Counted from the stretch's first letter, positions 1 through 12,362 are shown. The stretch: DNA of 64,000 nucleotides from Symsagittifera roscoffensis (GCF_963678635.1 NC_087069.1:47138276-47202275); one strand, 5' to 3'. Notes: generated from the letters alone by a model not told the origin. A program made the numbers and translations.

Positions 1-93
1 CGCGTACAAAAATTGCGGGCGTTGGTCGTATAACATGAACAAAGCACTGCAATGAGTGCTTCTGGAATTCAACCATTGTTGATGTTGTTCTAG

Positions 94-3000
94 GAAAAGC
101 AGTGCTTCTTCTGTAACTTCAGTTTCTTCAGTAGGATCAGATTCGGAAGTGGTAAGTATGTTCATAATTCTAAATAATTAAATATTTAGCGATAAAATGC
201 TAATTAAGGCTACCTGTTAAAAAGTATGGATCGGCAGTCGAATGTGGACAAAAATTTAGTTGATGAATGTTAAGAATTATTAAAACAAAATATTGAAATG
301 ATTTTTATTAATGAATCATAATTACTTTTTGTGAGCTTGCGAAGTCAAGTGTAATAGTACGAACCTACTTTTTTTCGAAATTAAGTCGCAAATAAAAGTG
401 CTACTTCTGGTGGCACTTTTGAATCGGCCGGCTGCTGTAGCTGTATAATAACATTATGTGCTTTGACATTTGATTAGTAAAAACCTAACACAGCTGTTTC
501 GTTTTTAGTTCATCAAATGAACCGACTAAAAGTTATTTGTTTCAAACAGCAGAACAATGATAAAAAACTTGATTTCAGAAATTTTCCAGTTCAAATGATC
601 TAGCAATTTTTTTGAAATGCATAATTTATGCATAACTTGGCTTTATGCGTTCCCATTTATTACATGCAAAAATGTGTCTTTTGAATTTGGTGGCACTTTT
701 GTTACCTGGAATTGGTAATTTATTAGCATATGTAGCTGTGTTATTGGTGGCTTTTTTGAGAACCTTTAGCGTTCGTGGTTGAGTTTTTAGTGCGTGAGAC
801 TCACAATTGTTAGGTCGCAGAGCGAATCAGACACGTAGTTTTCGCTAATTTGAGGCTTGTTTCTTTTTTTCTAATTTTGCTTAATCGAGCTGCTTTTTTG
901 TCGCGTTCTTGCTATTGTTTACGAAGCACAGCTTCGCCTCTGTTTGTAATGGTGTGATTTTAGCCTTTGAGCACGTCCGTTTGCGTGCAATCCACGTGAA
1001 GCAAAAATTCTATCATTCGAAAGTTATGATATTTTTTTCACAGTCAATTGACCATTTTTGCCCGTTATTATAAAATAGATAATTTTTTGTGAGAAACTAA
1101 TCATAACTCGATCAGTCTCTCTCAAAGGTTAGAATCAGGCCTTCTCATTTTTGAAAGTCAAATATTTGATTGTTCATTTAATGGTTAGCAATCAAATTAC
1201 AATCTGCTTGATAATTCTAAATATCAACTATTGTTTTTGTTTTATTGAGCTATAACTAATCAAACACAAGGTTGACGCGAAATGATTGATTACATTTTTC
1301 GAATGCTTAAGTCATGAAACAGAAGGGTCTGCATTTTGTTTTCAGCCGTTAGATTAACCAATTTCATAATTTTTCCTAACTTATTTTCAATTGATTCATT
1401 TCAGCGTCGTTCCAAAGCGCGTGAAGAAAGGTTAAGAAAGAAAGAACAAGAGTACGCTCAGAAAGCCGAGAAAGGTAAAATTGGATTTTTTTGTTAATTT
1501 TTCTTCAAAATTAGACCAGCAATTTTTTTTTTCATGCTTTTTGAGATGTTTACCTGTTTGCATTTTATCGACAGATGTTGTTTAAAGAAACGTGAGCAAC
1601 TCAATTCATATCTTTTGTGATTTTTTTGCATCTCATTTTTGGCTCGGCCAACATCAAAATTGTTTTAGTGCGTTTCTTTAATTGATTTTGCTTCTTGTTT
1701 TCAGACAAAATAAAAGAGAAAGTACCCGAAGAAATTACAGAGCAGGTTAGTAACAATAAAAACAAAGTCTATCTTAATTTGCTCAATTTCTTTCATGTAA
1801 ATTTTATGATATCCGTCTATTTATACTGTCTAAGATGTTTTCAAGCGACAATGTGCGAATTGAGGACACTTTTTTTAGGTCGTGTTGTTTTTTTTTGTTT
1901 TTTTTTGGAAAACTTTTTTACGCTCTAACTTGTTTTTAGCGGTTTTCACTTTGTGATTTTTCAATTTTTTTTGTTCAATTGAAGAAAAATGAGTTTTCCA
2001 ATTACAAAAGTTCAAATGAAGCAAAGACCGTGAATGAATTCTAACTCCGAAAAAAGACTGTATTTTTAAGATTTCCGATAGAAAGTAATAATTTATCAAT
2101 TAATCTAGTTTGTGTTTTGGTTAGCTCTCTCATAAAAGTGTCAAATAAAATTAATTCTTGAAATTCAGTGAGTTCTCGGGTTGACAAAAAATGCTAGTCA
2201 TACATTTTTTTTAATGGAAAAATGCTTAGCATACAAATTCATTTGATTGCATAGAAAAAAAATGTATGAAATTAGCATGACTAGCATTTTTTCAATTAAT
2301 GGAATCGTATTGCAAGCATTTTTCTTTAAGGAATTGATTGATTTGCATTTTTGTCAAACTCCAGATTAGAAAACCAGGTTAAACGGCGTCAGAATTGCAG
2401 ATTAAACTACGCATTGAGATATGCCAGCTTAGTTAAGCTATTGAATTACACAGTGTTATAAGAACAAATGTTTTACTTTTTGTATATCCCCGGGATGACC
2501 AAAAATACTAGTCATACAATTTCCATATATGGAAAAATGCTAGTCATACACTTTCCATGCAATTCCATACGTACAGAAAATTGCATGAAAGGTCTATGAT
2601 TAGTATTTTTTTCATATATGGAAATTGTATAACTAGCATTTTTCCATAAACCAAAAATATTTATTTTTTACATTTTAATTTCTCAATATTTTCTCTGTAA
2701 CCGAACACAAATGACATGAACCTTGATTACTCAAACGTAGTAACCAACGGTTTGGCCGTCTCGCATTAACAATGCATTGGAAACAGCCTGATATGTGTTC
2801 CATCTGTCTCAGACAATTAACATAATGAAAGCAGTGAACTTTCAAATTTTGGCAATACTTTTCAAAGATGATTATTTCTAAAATTTGAGTGTTTAAATTA
2901 CCAGACATTGATCAAGGCATACAAAAACATGTCATACAAAAGAAAGAGGAGTTTTAAGCGTTTTTGAAAAAAGTTCCGAAGAGAAAAGGAAAAAAAATTC

Positions 3001-6000
3001 CAATATTAGTATATCCAGGACTACGTTATACACACAAAAAATTAAATTTTGCATGCAAAATTTTTTTTTCTCAGAAAATGTTTGTTTGAATACCAAAATC
3101 AATTTGCAGTTGAAAAAAAAAACAAAAAATTTTTGGGGGCAATTTCAAAAATACTTTAAAAAATTTTTGTCGTCGCCATCAAAAAAATGCTAGTCATACA
3201 ATTTCCATATATGGAAATTGTATGACTAGTGTTTTTTTTTCAGAAAACAAAATAAAAAAGTCAAAGTTTTCAGTCGTAGCAGCCCGAAAAACGCTTAAAT
3301 GTTTTGCCAGCAGTTGAATTGATTGTTCAAAGCTTTTTTTTTCACAAAAAAAATTTGAAAAAAAATTCTAATCATACAATTTCCATATATGGAAATTGTA
3401 TGGGTAGCATTTTTTTTTCATACCATTTTTTTCCCTTTTTTATGAAGAGATACCAATTTCGATACCAAAACAACTATAAAACACCTTTGAAATTTGATTA
3501 AACTCATTTTGCAAAAATGTAGGAAATTTGTATGACTAGCATTTTTCCAGGGACTAAGTGTATGAAATTGCATGATTAGCATTTTCGGTCTATGGAGGTC
3601 AACCCGGGTCGCAAAAAGGCCTCTAATTCGAAAATTCAGTGGTGAAAATCGTGGCCTGATTTTGGACATATTTAGGTTTAGATGTTGTTATTATCCAAAA
3701 AAATTTCTGACACAGAAAACGTTCATTATGATTTTTGATTCTTCTTTGTAAAAAGAGTGGATCTGGTCTTTGTTATAGACAAAAAATTGAATTTTTTGAA
3801 TGCAAAAGCAATTTTGTTTAGAGAAATATTTAATTGTTTATGAAACTGGTTTACCGACTATGATGAAAGTTTCGAAAAACTTTCTTTAATTTTGAATTTT
3901 TTATGAAAAAAAAAAGGTTATTATACAGTTTAAACTGAAAGTTTTCATGTTCATCAGTTTTGAAAATTAAAAGGTCTTTTATTCAAGAAAAAAAGACAAT
4001 GATTTTTTCAAAAAATAGTTAAAAACGAGTTTGAAGGATTTGGAATTTTTCGTTTGTTTGAAAAAGTGCTCTTTATACAATTTGAATAAATGGAATCTGT
4101 ATGATAAGCATTTTTTAAAAGAGTTCATTAATGGAAATGGGTTATATGTCCAGGTTTTGAGGCCTTGAGTCTTTCATAGTTTAAAAGATAAAAACGTCAA
4201 CCAAAAAAATCAATCACTTTGTTTATCTGTTTCGTTCACCGACATTTTTCCAACAGTAGTTTAGCTAAGTTTCAAACATTCAATTCGACAATTTTAAAAA
4301 ATTCTTGTGAAATCTCAGCAAAATCTATTATTCTGAACTCTGTAGGTGACGAGAATCTTGGGATTCGTGCTTTTTGCTCTAAAAGGAAAGGTAGTTTTTA
4401 GTCGACTGATATATCACATTGAGTTAGGACCGAAGTGTATAACTCATAGAGTAATTTCGGATAGGGTACACCGTCTGCTCGTCACGCTATCTTATTTTTG
4501 GCCGGATAGATTCGTGCAACTTCTTAGTCTAATACCGATCCTAATCTTACTCTTATACTATCTAGTCTCAGGTTGTTTAACTAGTCTCTGCTAGGCTCAA
4601 TAGATCTAGGGTATACTGGTTTATTGCGGCTGCTGAAGTACTCGGGAGAGTTCAACTAATTTCTAAGTTAAATTCAAATCTCTCTGGTGCTGAAATTACA
4701 AGTAACTTCAGCACTTACAAATAAGTGGGTTGTTAGTTAGATGGATCATGATTGGTTAATATTAAATACTTTACATTGGTAAAATATCTAATTTATCCAA
4801 TCATAAAATGTAGTTTAGATCAGGTTCCAACATTGCAGCCTTTTTTAAAATAATTTTTCGAGCTGCTTCGAAAAGTTTCTTTTTATACTTCTGAGAGTCA
4901 TGAAAAGACATTTTGAATTTTTTTGGGGACGAAGTTATGGCGAGTGCGACTATAATTGATGGATAATATTTTCGATATTTGCAATTAACTAAGCAGATAT
5001 TTTTACCCTTTTCGCCCAGAAAGCGTTACAATACTTGGCCTTTCTTCCTAAGTGATGATGACCGAAGTGAGATTATACTCGAATAAGTCGTGTTTTTTTT
5101 CACTTGTTCACACTTATTTTCGGAAAACAGGTATATCAAAAAAATGCAATAAAATTTTTAAATGTTTTTCAGAGGGCTCTTAAGCGATGAATTTGCTGTG
5201 TGCAACTAGTTTAGAAAATAAGTTTTTTGTCATTGTTATTTTTTCTCAGTTGATACGCTTCTCTGATATTTTCATTATCCGTCTGTTGCCTCGGCTGCTT
5301 TTCATCCAAGATAATCATCTCTCACCAACAAGGTGTAAGCAACGCTTTTAGTTAAGATAGATGTAGTGTTTAAATACCTTTTTATAATTTGTGCAAAAAT
5401 TGGGGTGTGCATTTAAGAGTAGCTGCCTACGAGGTCATTTTTCCTCATGTAAACAACCCTTTTTGCACAATTTTTTCTTCGGGACCTTACAGAAATGAGA
5501 TATTTTTTACTTAACGTCGACGCATCATGTATATTCGAAGTTTCCTTGTTGCAACAGCATATTCAAATTAGCCTTTGTTTGCGCTCAAATGTTTCTGGCG
5601 TTATTCTTTTTATTAAAAAACTATCAGCAAAACAGGGGCGGATCCAGGATTTTCTCGAGGGGGTGGATTTTCTTTAAAAAATCGAAAATTTTGTCGGCTT
5701 TGTTTTAGGTCGACCAAATGGGTTTTCTGAGCTCTCCCAAATCACTATAAAGACCCATTTTGAGCATTTTTTTTGCGCCGGAGGCAAATTTTTGAAAAAA
5801 AAAGAACATAAAAGACGTTTTTAGGCATTTCTTGGAAAATTTTGACCAAAAAATCGCGTTTTTCCGGAGCGCACTCCCCCCTCAAAATTAGTATACATTG
5901 GCGTCAAAGGCGCCTTTTGAAAGTTTTTAGTGTGCGTCACCAAAAATTGATATATCAAAATAGTACTACGTGGGGACCCTTTGGGTCGGCAGGGGGTCGA

Positions 6001-8662
6001 GTCTCTGAGGTGGAGGCGTCTTCCCCCCCCCCTGAATCCGCTGGTGCAGCAAATAAAAACTATCTGTTCTCCCGAATCGGGTCATTTTTACCATAAAAAA
6101 GTATGCAAGATTTTGAGACTCTGAGGTCGTTTTTTCTCCCTAAAATTGCTTCTTGAATTTTTGAACATTGTATGTTGCCTTATTTTTAATGATCAAATTT
6201 TCGAAAACAACGAAGAAAAAAGGAATACTGATTTGAAACTTTTTTTCACAGGAAGAAGTGTTGAAGCCTCATAGTAGCAATTCAAACGGCAACAAAGAAG
6301 TCAGCCGAAATCATTCTCCCGATGACGACGAAACAGACTCGACTTGTCCAAACAGCGAACTAGATCAGACTATAGTTCAACGGCCAGTGATATCGGACAA
6401 TTGTGTACAGAACTCTTCCCCGAGTCAAGTCGAGAGTCCGCCTTCTGGGTCTCCGAGATGGGCCGAGAAGCTCCCGGTTGAGAGAAAAGAATCAGTTTCA
6501 AGTGATGTTAGCCTCGAAACAAACATGTAAGTGACCTTTTTTAACCAAATTCAAATTTTTTCTACAATTCTTTTCGTTGCCTTGTTTCTAAATGATCTTT
6601 TTTGTACTTCTCAATTCCTATGTCTTATTAACTTTCACGTTTCAAAAATTGAAGTTGATTGAAATGTAAATTAATATATATTTTTTTGCTTTTTATAGTC
6701 GGAAGAGACTAAACAGTTTTTTTTGGTCGCAAAAAATCAGGTGTATGGTTCAAAAGGGGTCTAGTGATATTCAAACGCTATTTAAAGCTTTCCAAAACTT
6801 TTTGCTTGTGTCGAGAAAAACGGGTTCAAAAGTTCTAGTTCAAATATTTTGCAGGGTAATGTAATATATATTTTTTCCGCAAACGGTATATGATCTATCA
6901 AACACTTTTGCACTTTTCTTTAGATCCGCTGTTTGTAATATGTTCGGTTTTTCGTGTTAGAACTGGTTCATGTTTTTGTAGTGAAGTTTAAGGTCACAAT
7001 TTTTTGCCTCTTTTTTTAACATTGCTTATTTTAAGCATTCTTGTTTTTTGGATATATTTTTTCGTATGATGTCATAATTATGTAAGTTTCACTATAAGCA
7101 ACTTAAATTATTTGTTCGTTTCAGAGAACTGGAGGAATTTGTGAATGTTTTGAGTGAAACTCTCAACCAGCAACAACTTGACAATGAGTTCCCCGAACTT
7201 GTAAACAACCATGATCAAAAAGTCAACATATCAGGTAAGATATAAAAACGGCAAGCTTCTTTTTTTCAAGAAACAAATTGCTATGGTATAGTTTACGCCA
7301 ATTATCACTGTTGAAAACCGATTTGACGCGTCTAAATGAAATTATGACTGTAGTAGGTACATCTGCGAGTTGAAGTTTCTGGACCATCGTCAAGTTTTCA
7401 GTTCTTCGAAAATGAAATTCAAATTTTGAATATGCCAATGAAAATTTGAGCATATCACAATTATTTGGAATTTTTTCGACCGTTCACAAGAAATTTGTTT
7501 GTTAATAGGATAGAAATTGTTGCGAGTGACTTATATTTCAGTTTTTGGAGTTTCTTGACTAATTTTCATGAATATTATTTTTTACGCATAACAGTTTCAA
7601 ATGTAAGATAAATTGAACAATCTCGCCAAGTTTAAAGCAAAAAATAGAGCCCAAAATTTGGGTAAACGTTTCCCTTGAACTCAAGAACGTCCAAACAAAA
7701 GGAAAATGTTGAATTGATTTTATTTTCTATCGCCATAATTTTTGTCTCGGCAATGATTTTAAAAATCTAGCGTTCTCCCATCAAGTGATCGCCTGCTGGT
7801 CTTAAATCATCTGTCTTCCATCTAATTTTAAAAACGCGTTTTAGAAGGTTATGCCGTTTTTCAGGAAGATAGGTCACTTCATTGGTCACTAAAGGGACAA
7901 GTGGGTGCTTGATTGATAGTAGACGTTTATTCGAGTTGTTTTCAGCAAAAACTCTTGAGCCTGGAATGATGCAGACGATCACTATGAGTGCGAAGCTGAA
8001 AGATAAGGTGGCAGTTATTGAGAGGGAATTGGAAAATGTGTTCGAGGAGGAAACGATTAAAGTATGCGTGCATTTATTACTGAATTCAAATTCAACCGAC
8101 AATGGGGAAAACACAGAAGTAAGTAGTGCACTTTTTTTTTCAACATTATTATCTTGTTAATCATTTTTATTGATGATGATTATAATAACGACGATTAATT
8201 TTGTTAAACTTAAGTTTGACATTTTTTTTTGTCTTCCTTTTTTATAATCATAATCAGTAATTTTTCTAGAAATCTTATTGAGTTTGTTCTTAAATTTTAT
8301 AGTGTTCTTTTTTTGGATGCGGTTGAAAATATGTTAAGTTTAGAAATTTTTTCATCCAATGATGTTTGGTTGATTTTTAATTTAGCTTATTCTGATCACA
8401 AACAGTTAAATATTTACTGTTTTTGTTGTAATTTAAGATGAGCTTAAAAGTTTCAAGCTATAAGTAACAAGTTATTAATTTTTTGTTTTTGTTTGTTTGT
8501 TATATTCATTATTGCTCTTTTTTGCAGGAAACATTGACAGACATTCTTGGTGGGGAGGAGATTTTTGAGAAATACATCGGACGTTTCTGGCACCTCATGA
8601 TTCTTTCCAAGTCTGCAGCGTCCAAATATGGAATCAAAAATGCGACACTCAGAGACTACTAA
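94..8662 (+). CDS. Multi-exon host gene of unknown function (3' portion; 5' end lies outside the window)
   Basis: Seven coding exons can be joined with consistent phase: 94-151, 1405-1474, 1705-1745, 6252-6526, 7125-7234, 7946-8118 and 8528-8662 (TAA). Every intron is GT-AG. Most donors read GTAAGT or GTAAGA, and most acceptors read TTTCAG, TTTTCAG or TTTGCAG. The protein fragment (about 286 residues) runs in order: a Ser-rich stretch (SSASSVTSVSSVGSDSE), a highly charged helical segment (RRSKAREERLRKKEQEY), an acidic Ser/Pro-rich disordered exon of 91 codons, and then three C-terminal exons rich in helix-forming residues, ending NATLRDY. I do not recognise the family. An LG-x-EE-x-F-x-x-Y pattern in the last exon is faintly like the C-terminus of NEK1-type proteins, but that is too weak for a call. 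The fourth intron piece (1746-6251) has collected repeats and transposons. The last three exons are duplicated at 32,871-34,435. The start codon and first exons lie upstream of base 1. Confidence 0.75.
152..1404 (+). other. Intron, no feature seen
   Basis: AT-rich intron between the first two visible coding exons. It begins GTAAGTATG and ends ATTCATTTCAG. I see no open frame, repeat or RNA gene in it. Confidence 0.6.
2186..4115. repeat. Field of palindromic repeats inside the large intron
   Basis: A motif built on TGCTAGTCATACAATTTCC and its reverse complement recurs at about 2,190-2,300, 2,500-2,650, 3,185-3,235, 3,370-3,415, 3,530-3,600 and 4,070-4,115. The copy at 3,191-3,228 is a perfect 38-bp palindrome whose half is TAGTCATACAATTTCCATA. 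Several copies are followed by runs of T and preceded by runs of A. Transcribed copies would fold into strong hairpins. This could be a very short foldback element or a local hairpin satellite. No target-site duplication is evident. Confidence 0.7.
4420..4829 (-). repeat. Solo LTR of the 19-kb Ty3/gypsy-type family, reverse orientation
   Basis: These 410 bases are the reverse complement of the LTRs found at 11,869-12,261 and 30,597-31,007. The match runs from the TGAGTT end to the GGTTCCA end, so it is a complete LTR without internal sequence. It is flanked by a 4-bp direct repeat, ACAT, at 4,416-4,419 and 4,830-4,833. It sits in the large intron of the host gene, antisense to it. This is the usual outcome of recombination between the two LTRs of an integrated copy. 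Confidence 0.92.
5633..6046. mobile_element. hAT-like non-autonomous DNA transposon (MITE), 414 bp
   Basis: The left end reads CAGGGGCGGATCCAGG. The reverse complement of the right end reads CACCAGCGGATTCAGG, matching at 12 of 16 positions. The flanks carry an 8-bp near-perfect direct repeat: CAGCAAAA at 5,625-5,632 and CAGCAAAT at 6,047-6,054. CAG-type ends with 8-bp duplications are diagnostic of the hAT superfamily. No transposase is encoded, and the inside is AT-rich with G/C-runs near the ends. It lies in the large intron of the host gene. Confidence 0.7.
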
Positions 8663-9539
8663 ACTGGGCAGAAAACGATGTTACAAAACTAAAATCCATG
8701 CCAAAACCTCTCCCTTGAAACATTTCCGCAGTCGTTTTTATCTTTTTTATTCCGCATAATTTTGAAAAAAATGTACTACAAGTTTGGCGGAAGACAACCA
8801 TTGAATTTTCTTTTTTTTTTCTTCACCAGTAGTTATCTTTATCTTTTCTGTCTCATAACATTTTCTATGCAACGCCGCCCACTACTAGACAAAAAGCAAG
8901 CCAGGTTGAAACGCCCATGCTCAAAATTTATAAACTCAATTTTTTAATACCTCGAACTGTTAAAAAAAACTAATTTTAACTGTTAATTATACCATCGTGC
9001 GAAAAAAACGCACACCAAATATAATTTAGTGTCTTCAAACATGCCAAAACGAAAATTTTTCTCTAAATGGAAGTTCTGGACTGGGCAGTTTCTGTGCTAA
9101 ATTTGTATGTCGACATCTTTAACCCCTCTAATGGTAGTTGTCACCTGTTACTCAGTAAACTGTTTGAAGCTTAACTTTGAGAAAATACAATTCCAGATAC
9201 TGTTTTGAAAACAGTCTCATCGATCAATGTCATTCTTCGAAGCTAGCGGCAAGAAAATTAGAAAAAAAGTCATGCGTATAGAATATGCAGGCGTTTAGTA
9301 AAAAAGAATTTTTCGAAAGCAGGGATTCTTGTTACGATTAGAGTCAACTAGAGGCCCAGTTAAAGCTGAAGGTTCAAGTTCAATAATTTTTGATTGCGTT
9401 GTACTGCTGTGGAATGAACTTTCAACACGAGTGACAATTTTTGTGAGTTTGAAAATTCCCAGAACTTATATTTTTATATACAAAATTCAAGGCGTAACGC
9501 TTCCCACAAAAAAGTTCGAAAAACGGACAAGAATATTTT
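8663..9539. other. 3' flank of the host gene, no further gene seen
   Basis: AT-rich sequence after the TAA of the host gene. It probably contains the 3' UTR. A diverged collinear copy is at 34,436-35,255. I see no convincing polyadenylation signal, RNA gene or conserved open frame. Confidence 0.5.
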
Positions 9540-10570
9540 GACTTTTCTGAAGGCCATAACTTTTTCTTCGAAACACTAATTTTCCTGAAGGCGAAAACTT
9601 TAATGATTACTTTTCCTTTGACTGAACCCAAAATCTCTGATTTGAAATGGTAGTTTTCAAGACATGATAAATAAAAAGTTTCCAAAAAACGGTCAAAGAT
9701 ATTTTTGTTTGTTTCCGAGGGCCTAAATTCTTAAGAAAAAAAAACTGAGCGCAGCCACTCATGCAGAGGAGTTTCCGCAATCTGTTCCTTCTGTTGAACC
9801 CAAACTTTCAGATTTGGGAGGGTAATTTCTACGAAAAATTGGAACAATTTTGAGAAAAAAACAGTCTGAAATTGAAACTTTGACTTTTCCGAGGGCTATA
9901 ACTTTGCGTGTAAACAATTTCTGGACTTATTTGCTTAATCAGAGAAGCTTTGCAAAATACGTTCGACCTATTGAAACGTTCTAGTTGTCGAGAAAATCAA
10001 GTTGTTTGAAACTGGGCTCAACCGTTAAAATAGGGGAGCATCCCACAGACCTTTTTTTGAATGAAATCAAAACCAAAGACTTGAGAGAGTAGTTTTCGAA
10101 AAAGACAAAAGAACTCAAAAAACGTTGAAGCAAATTGAAAATTCGACTTTTGAGAGCCATAACTTTCTGTGTAAAAGTATTTGAGGTAGCCGCAAAAGCA
10201 AGGAAAAAGCAGTTCTCAAAACCCTTTCTTATGATTTAAATCAAAATCCTAGCTTTTGGAGGGTAAATTTCAAGAAAAATGAAAAAGTTTCCAAGTCGAT
10301 TAGAAAAATCGAAAATTTGGCTTTTCTAGGGGCCAAATCTTTTTGTGTAGAAAAACTTGGGCGTATTCGGTCAATCAGGGGAGCTTCCCTGAACCCGTTC
10401 TATCCCTTGACACTAAAATTTTTGAACTCGTAAACCGAAAACTTGATTTGATTTTTGTGTTTTTTGAAATCTTGAAGGAATTTTGAAATTTTTTGACTTT
10501 TCTCAAAAACTACTCATCTAAATTTGAAAGTTTTGTTTCAATTTCTAGAACAAGCTATGAATTGCTTAAG
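9540..10570. repeat. Degenerate tandem repeat, period about 170 bp
   Basis: A recurring phrase of the form GAGGGCCATAACTTTTTGTGT appears near 9,548, 9,716, 9,893, 10,155 and 10,329. Each time it is associated with wording such as ACCCAAAATCTCAGATTTGG, GGAGGGTAATTTTC and GAAAAAGTTTC. Spacing is about 170 bp apart from one longer gap. The array is strongly diverged, hence old, and its collinear copy is at about 35,255-36,380. Confidence 0.65.
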
Positions 10571-10729
10571 CAGAAATTTCACATATGGAAAAACTACTAA
10601 TCACTTGGCTTGTAAGACAATAATTAAACTTAATTCTTTTTTTCTTTATAAATATTAATCTATGCCTTTTCAGTTTTTTACCTTTTCCCTAATACTAACC
10701 TTCAGTTTGTGAAAATTATAGACAGTTTT

Positions 10730-11864
10730 CGCCAATTCGCTATACTATGCTGACGATGTCAAACTATCAACCATCCCCGACAACATAATTAGGGTTGTGT
10801 CTGAAAATTTCTACAAATATTGTTTTTACCTCTTTTCTTTGAAGGTGACTGAGTTGGTCAATAACGCTCAGCAAAACTTGAGAAATTCAGCATGGAAAGT
10901 TTAGATTAACTATTGTTTTATATAAAAAACCATCAATGGGCAGGACGAGAGCTTTTCTATCATGTTGCTCTTTTGGAAAATTGAATCCAGTAAGCAAAGC
11001 TCAAGGTAAGACTGGGATAGAAAACGTTTCAAAACAGTGGCGGCTCATCCGTATTCATGGAATCAGCTCTACTACGCAGCGGAGCATGGTTTATCTGTCA
11101 ACAAAAAGATCAACTTGCACCAGCTGGCAGAATATTCGGTAGAGCCAACTCCAAAGAATGACACTGTGGTCGACAAATATGATCTTTATTGGCATAAAAT
11201 CAGTTAAAAGGAAGGTGATTTTTTCTTCATACAACTAAAACAAACTTGCAACTATTCAACCTCAAATTCGTAACTTATCATGCTAAAAATTAGAAAATAA
11301 ATATCATCTTGCAGCTCAGTATACCAAATGTTCAAGACTTGACTCGAAATTCAGTCGTCGTTTAGTTACCAATCCAATGTCGTCAAACTAAGCTCCATTC
11401 AAAGCCACTTTGTTGCACTTATCGAGTCTCGAGCTGGGGTGAAATCCGTGTCTAAGTTTGTCGAACTAAAGAAGATGAAGCCTGAATCATGCCCATTCGA
11501 ACGAGCCTCACTCGTCAAGGTGACCAATGGATCTCGTCAGGCTCAGAGGACCAGATCCACTTAGCTAAGTGCAATGCGTATCATACTTTAAGGCGCGTCT
11601 TTGGATTTGACTTAGGATTTTCCTACCAAGGTAAATATTTTTCCTAGCATCGCTTTTAGTCTCTGATTTCGATGAACCTTCAGAATGAGGTTCCTCTCCT
11701 AGGTTATTTCGAGAGAGTTTCGAGGCTGCACTTTCCTGCATAACTATTTCACACCCTCTTTTTTTGATCAGAATCATCGTCAGATCCAAACATATTCTCG
11801 TGTTCGAGAGAGTTTGGTGGAATCAGAGTCTCTTCCTCAAACACAACGGCTTAGGTGGGGTTCG
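10730..11864. other. Possible coding relics of unknown origin
   Basis: Two stretches look protein-like on the plus strand. At about 11,020-11,207 a frame contains AAHPYSWNQLYYAAEHGLS and continues for about 60 codons. At about 11,395-11,530 another contains SRAGVKSVSKFVELKKMKPE. The opposite strand also has open frames here (for example 11,565-11,789), so the strand is uncertain. Parallel stretches exist in copy 2 of the duplication. I do not recognise a family, and no splice sites convincingly connect them. Confidence 0.3.
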
Positions 11865-11868
11865 ATAT
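11865..11868. repeat. 4-bp target-site duplication, left (ATAT)
   Basis: ATAT immediately precedes the TGGAACC start of the 5' LTR. The same ATAT follows the 3' LTR at 31,008-31,011. The uninterrupted target is seen in copy 2 of the segmental duplication near 38,157-38,172 (TTCGATGTTCCGTTTTCGGC). Confidence 0.9.
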
Positions 11869-12261
11869 TGGAACCTGATCTAAACTACATTTTATGATTG
11901 GATAAATTAGATATTTTACCACTGTAAAGTATTTAATATTAACCAATCATGATCCATCTGACTAACAATCCACTTATTTGTAAGTGCTGAAATTACTTGT
12001 AATTTCAGCACCAGAGAGATTTGAATTTAACCTAGAAATTAGTTGGACTCTCCAAGAAGACTTTAGCAGCCGCAATAAAACAGTATACCCTAGATCTATT
12101 GAGCCTAGCAGAGACTAGTTAAACAACCTGAGACTAGATAGTATAAGAGTAAGATTAGGATCGGTATTAGACTAAGAAGTTGTACGAATCTATCCGGCCG
12201 AAAATAAGAAGGTACCCTTTCCGAAATTACTCTATGAGTTAACCACATCGGTCATAACTCA
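11869..12261 (+). repeat. 5' LTR of the 19-kb element
   Basis: 393 bases running from TGGAACCTGATC to CGGTCATAACTCA. It is nearly identical to 30,597-31,007, except for a few substitutions and a short segment near its 3' end that is present in the 3' LTR and solo LTR. Confidence 0.93.
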
Positions 12262-12263
12262 TC

Positions 12264-12273
12264 TGGTGCGACC
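12264..12273 (+). promoter_or_regulatory. Candidate primer binding site
   Basis: TGGTGCGACC lies two bases after the 5' LTR. Primer binding sites start with TGG, complementary to the CCA end of a tRNA, and sit at this position. I cannot assign the tRNA from memory. Confidence 0.5.
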
Positions 12274-12362
12274 ATAAGTCTCGAATAAGACCTTAATAGC
12301 TTAGAATTAACCAAAAATAGATTAGAATTTAGACAAAACATTTACAAAATGTTATACGACGA

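Larger units (their letters stand above)
6840..11864 (+). repeat. Segmental duplication, copy 1 (continues at 31,008-31,175 beyond the LTR element)
   Basis: From about 6,840 onward the sequence is collinear with 32,570-38,390, including three host exons, their introns and several kb of downstream sequence. Divergence is uneven. Introns differ by many substitutions and indels, while the block around 11,400-11,530 is almost identical to 37,726-37,860. The collinearity breaks at 11,864/11,869, where the LTR element is inserted, and resumes at 31,008. Copy 2 carries about 520 extra bases (37,203-37,725) relative to this copy. Confidence 0.85.

Noticed and set aside
94-8662. Assigning the host gene to a NEK1-like kinase family
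   Set aside because: Only a short LG-EE-F-Y pattern in the last exon suggested it. No kinase domain is in the window.
10737-10790. YADDVKL wording that looks like a LINE reverse transcriptase catalytic box
   Set aside because: No other RT blocks lie around it, and the duplicate at about 36,535 reads YADGANL in the same place, so it is more likely coincidence in a different relic.
11565-11789. Acidic minus-strand frame, with a related frame near 37,900-38,150
   Set aside because: Protein-like wording is shared by both copies, but the plus strand is also open in part, and no splice sites or family support a gene.
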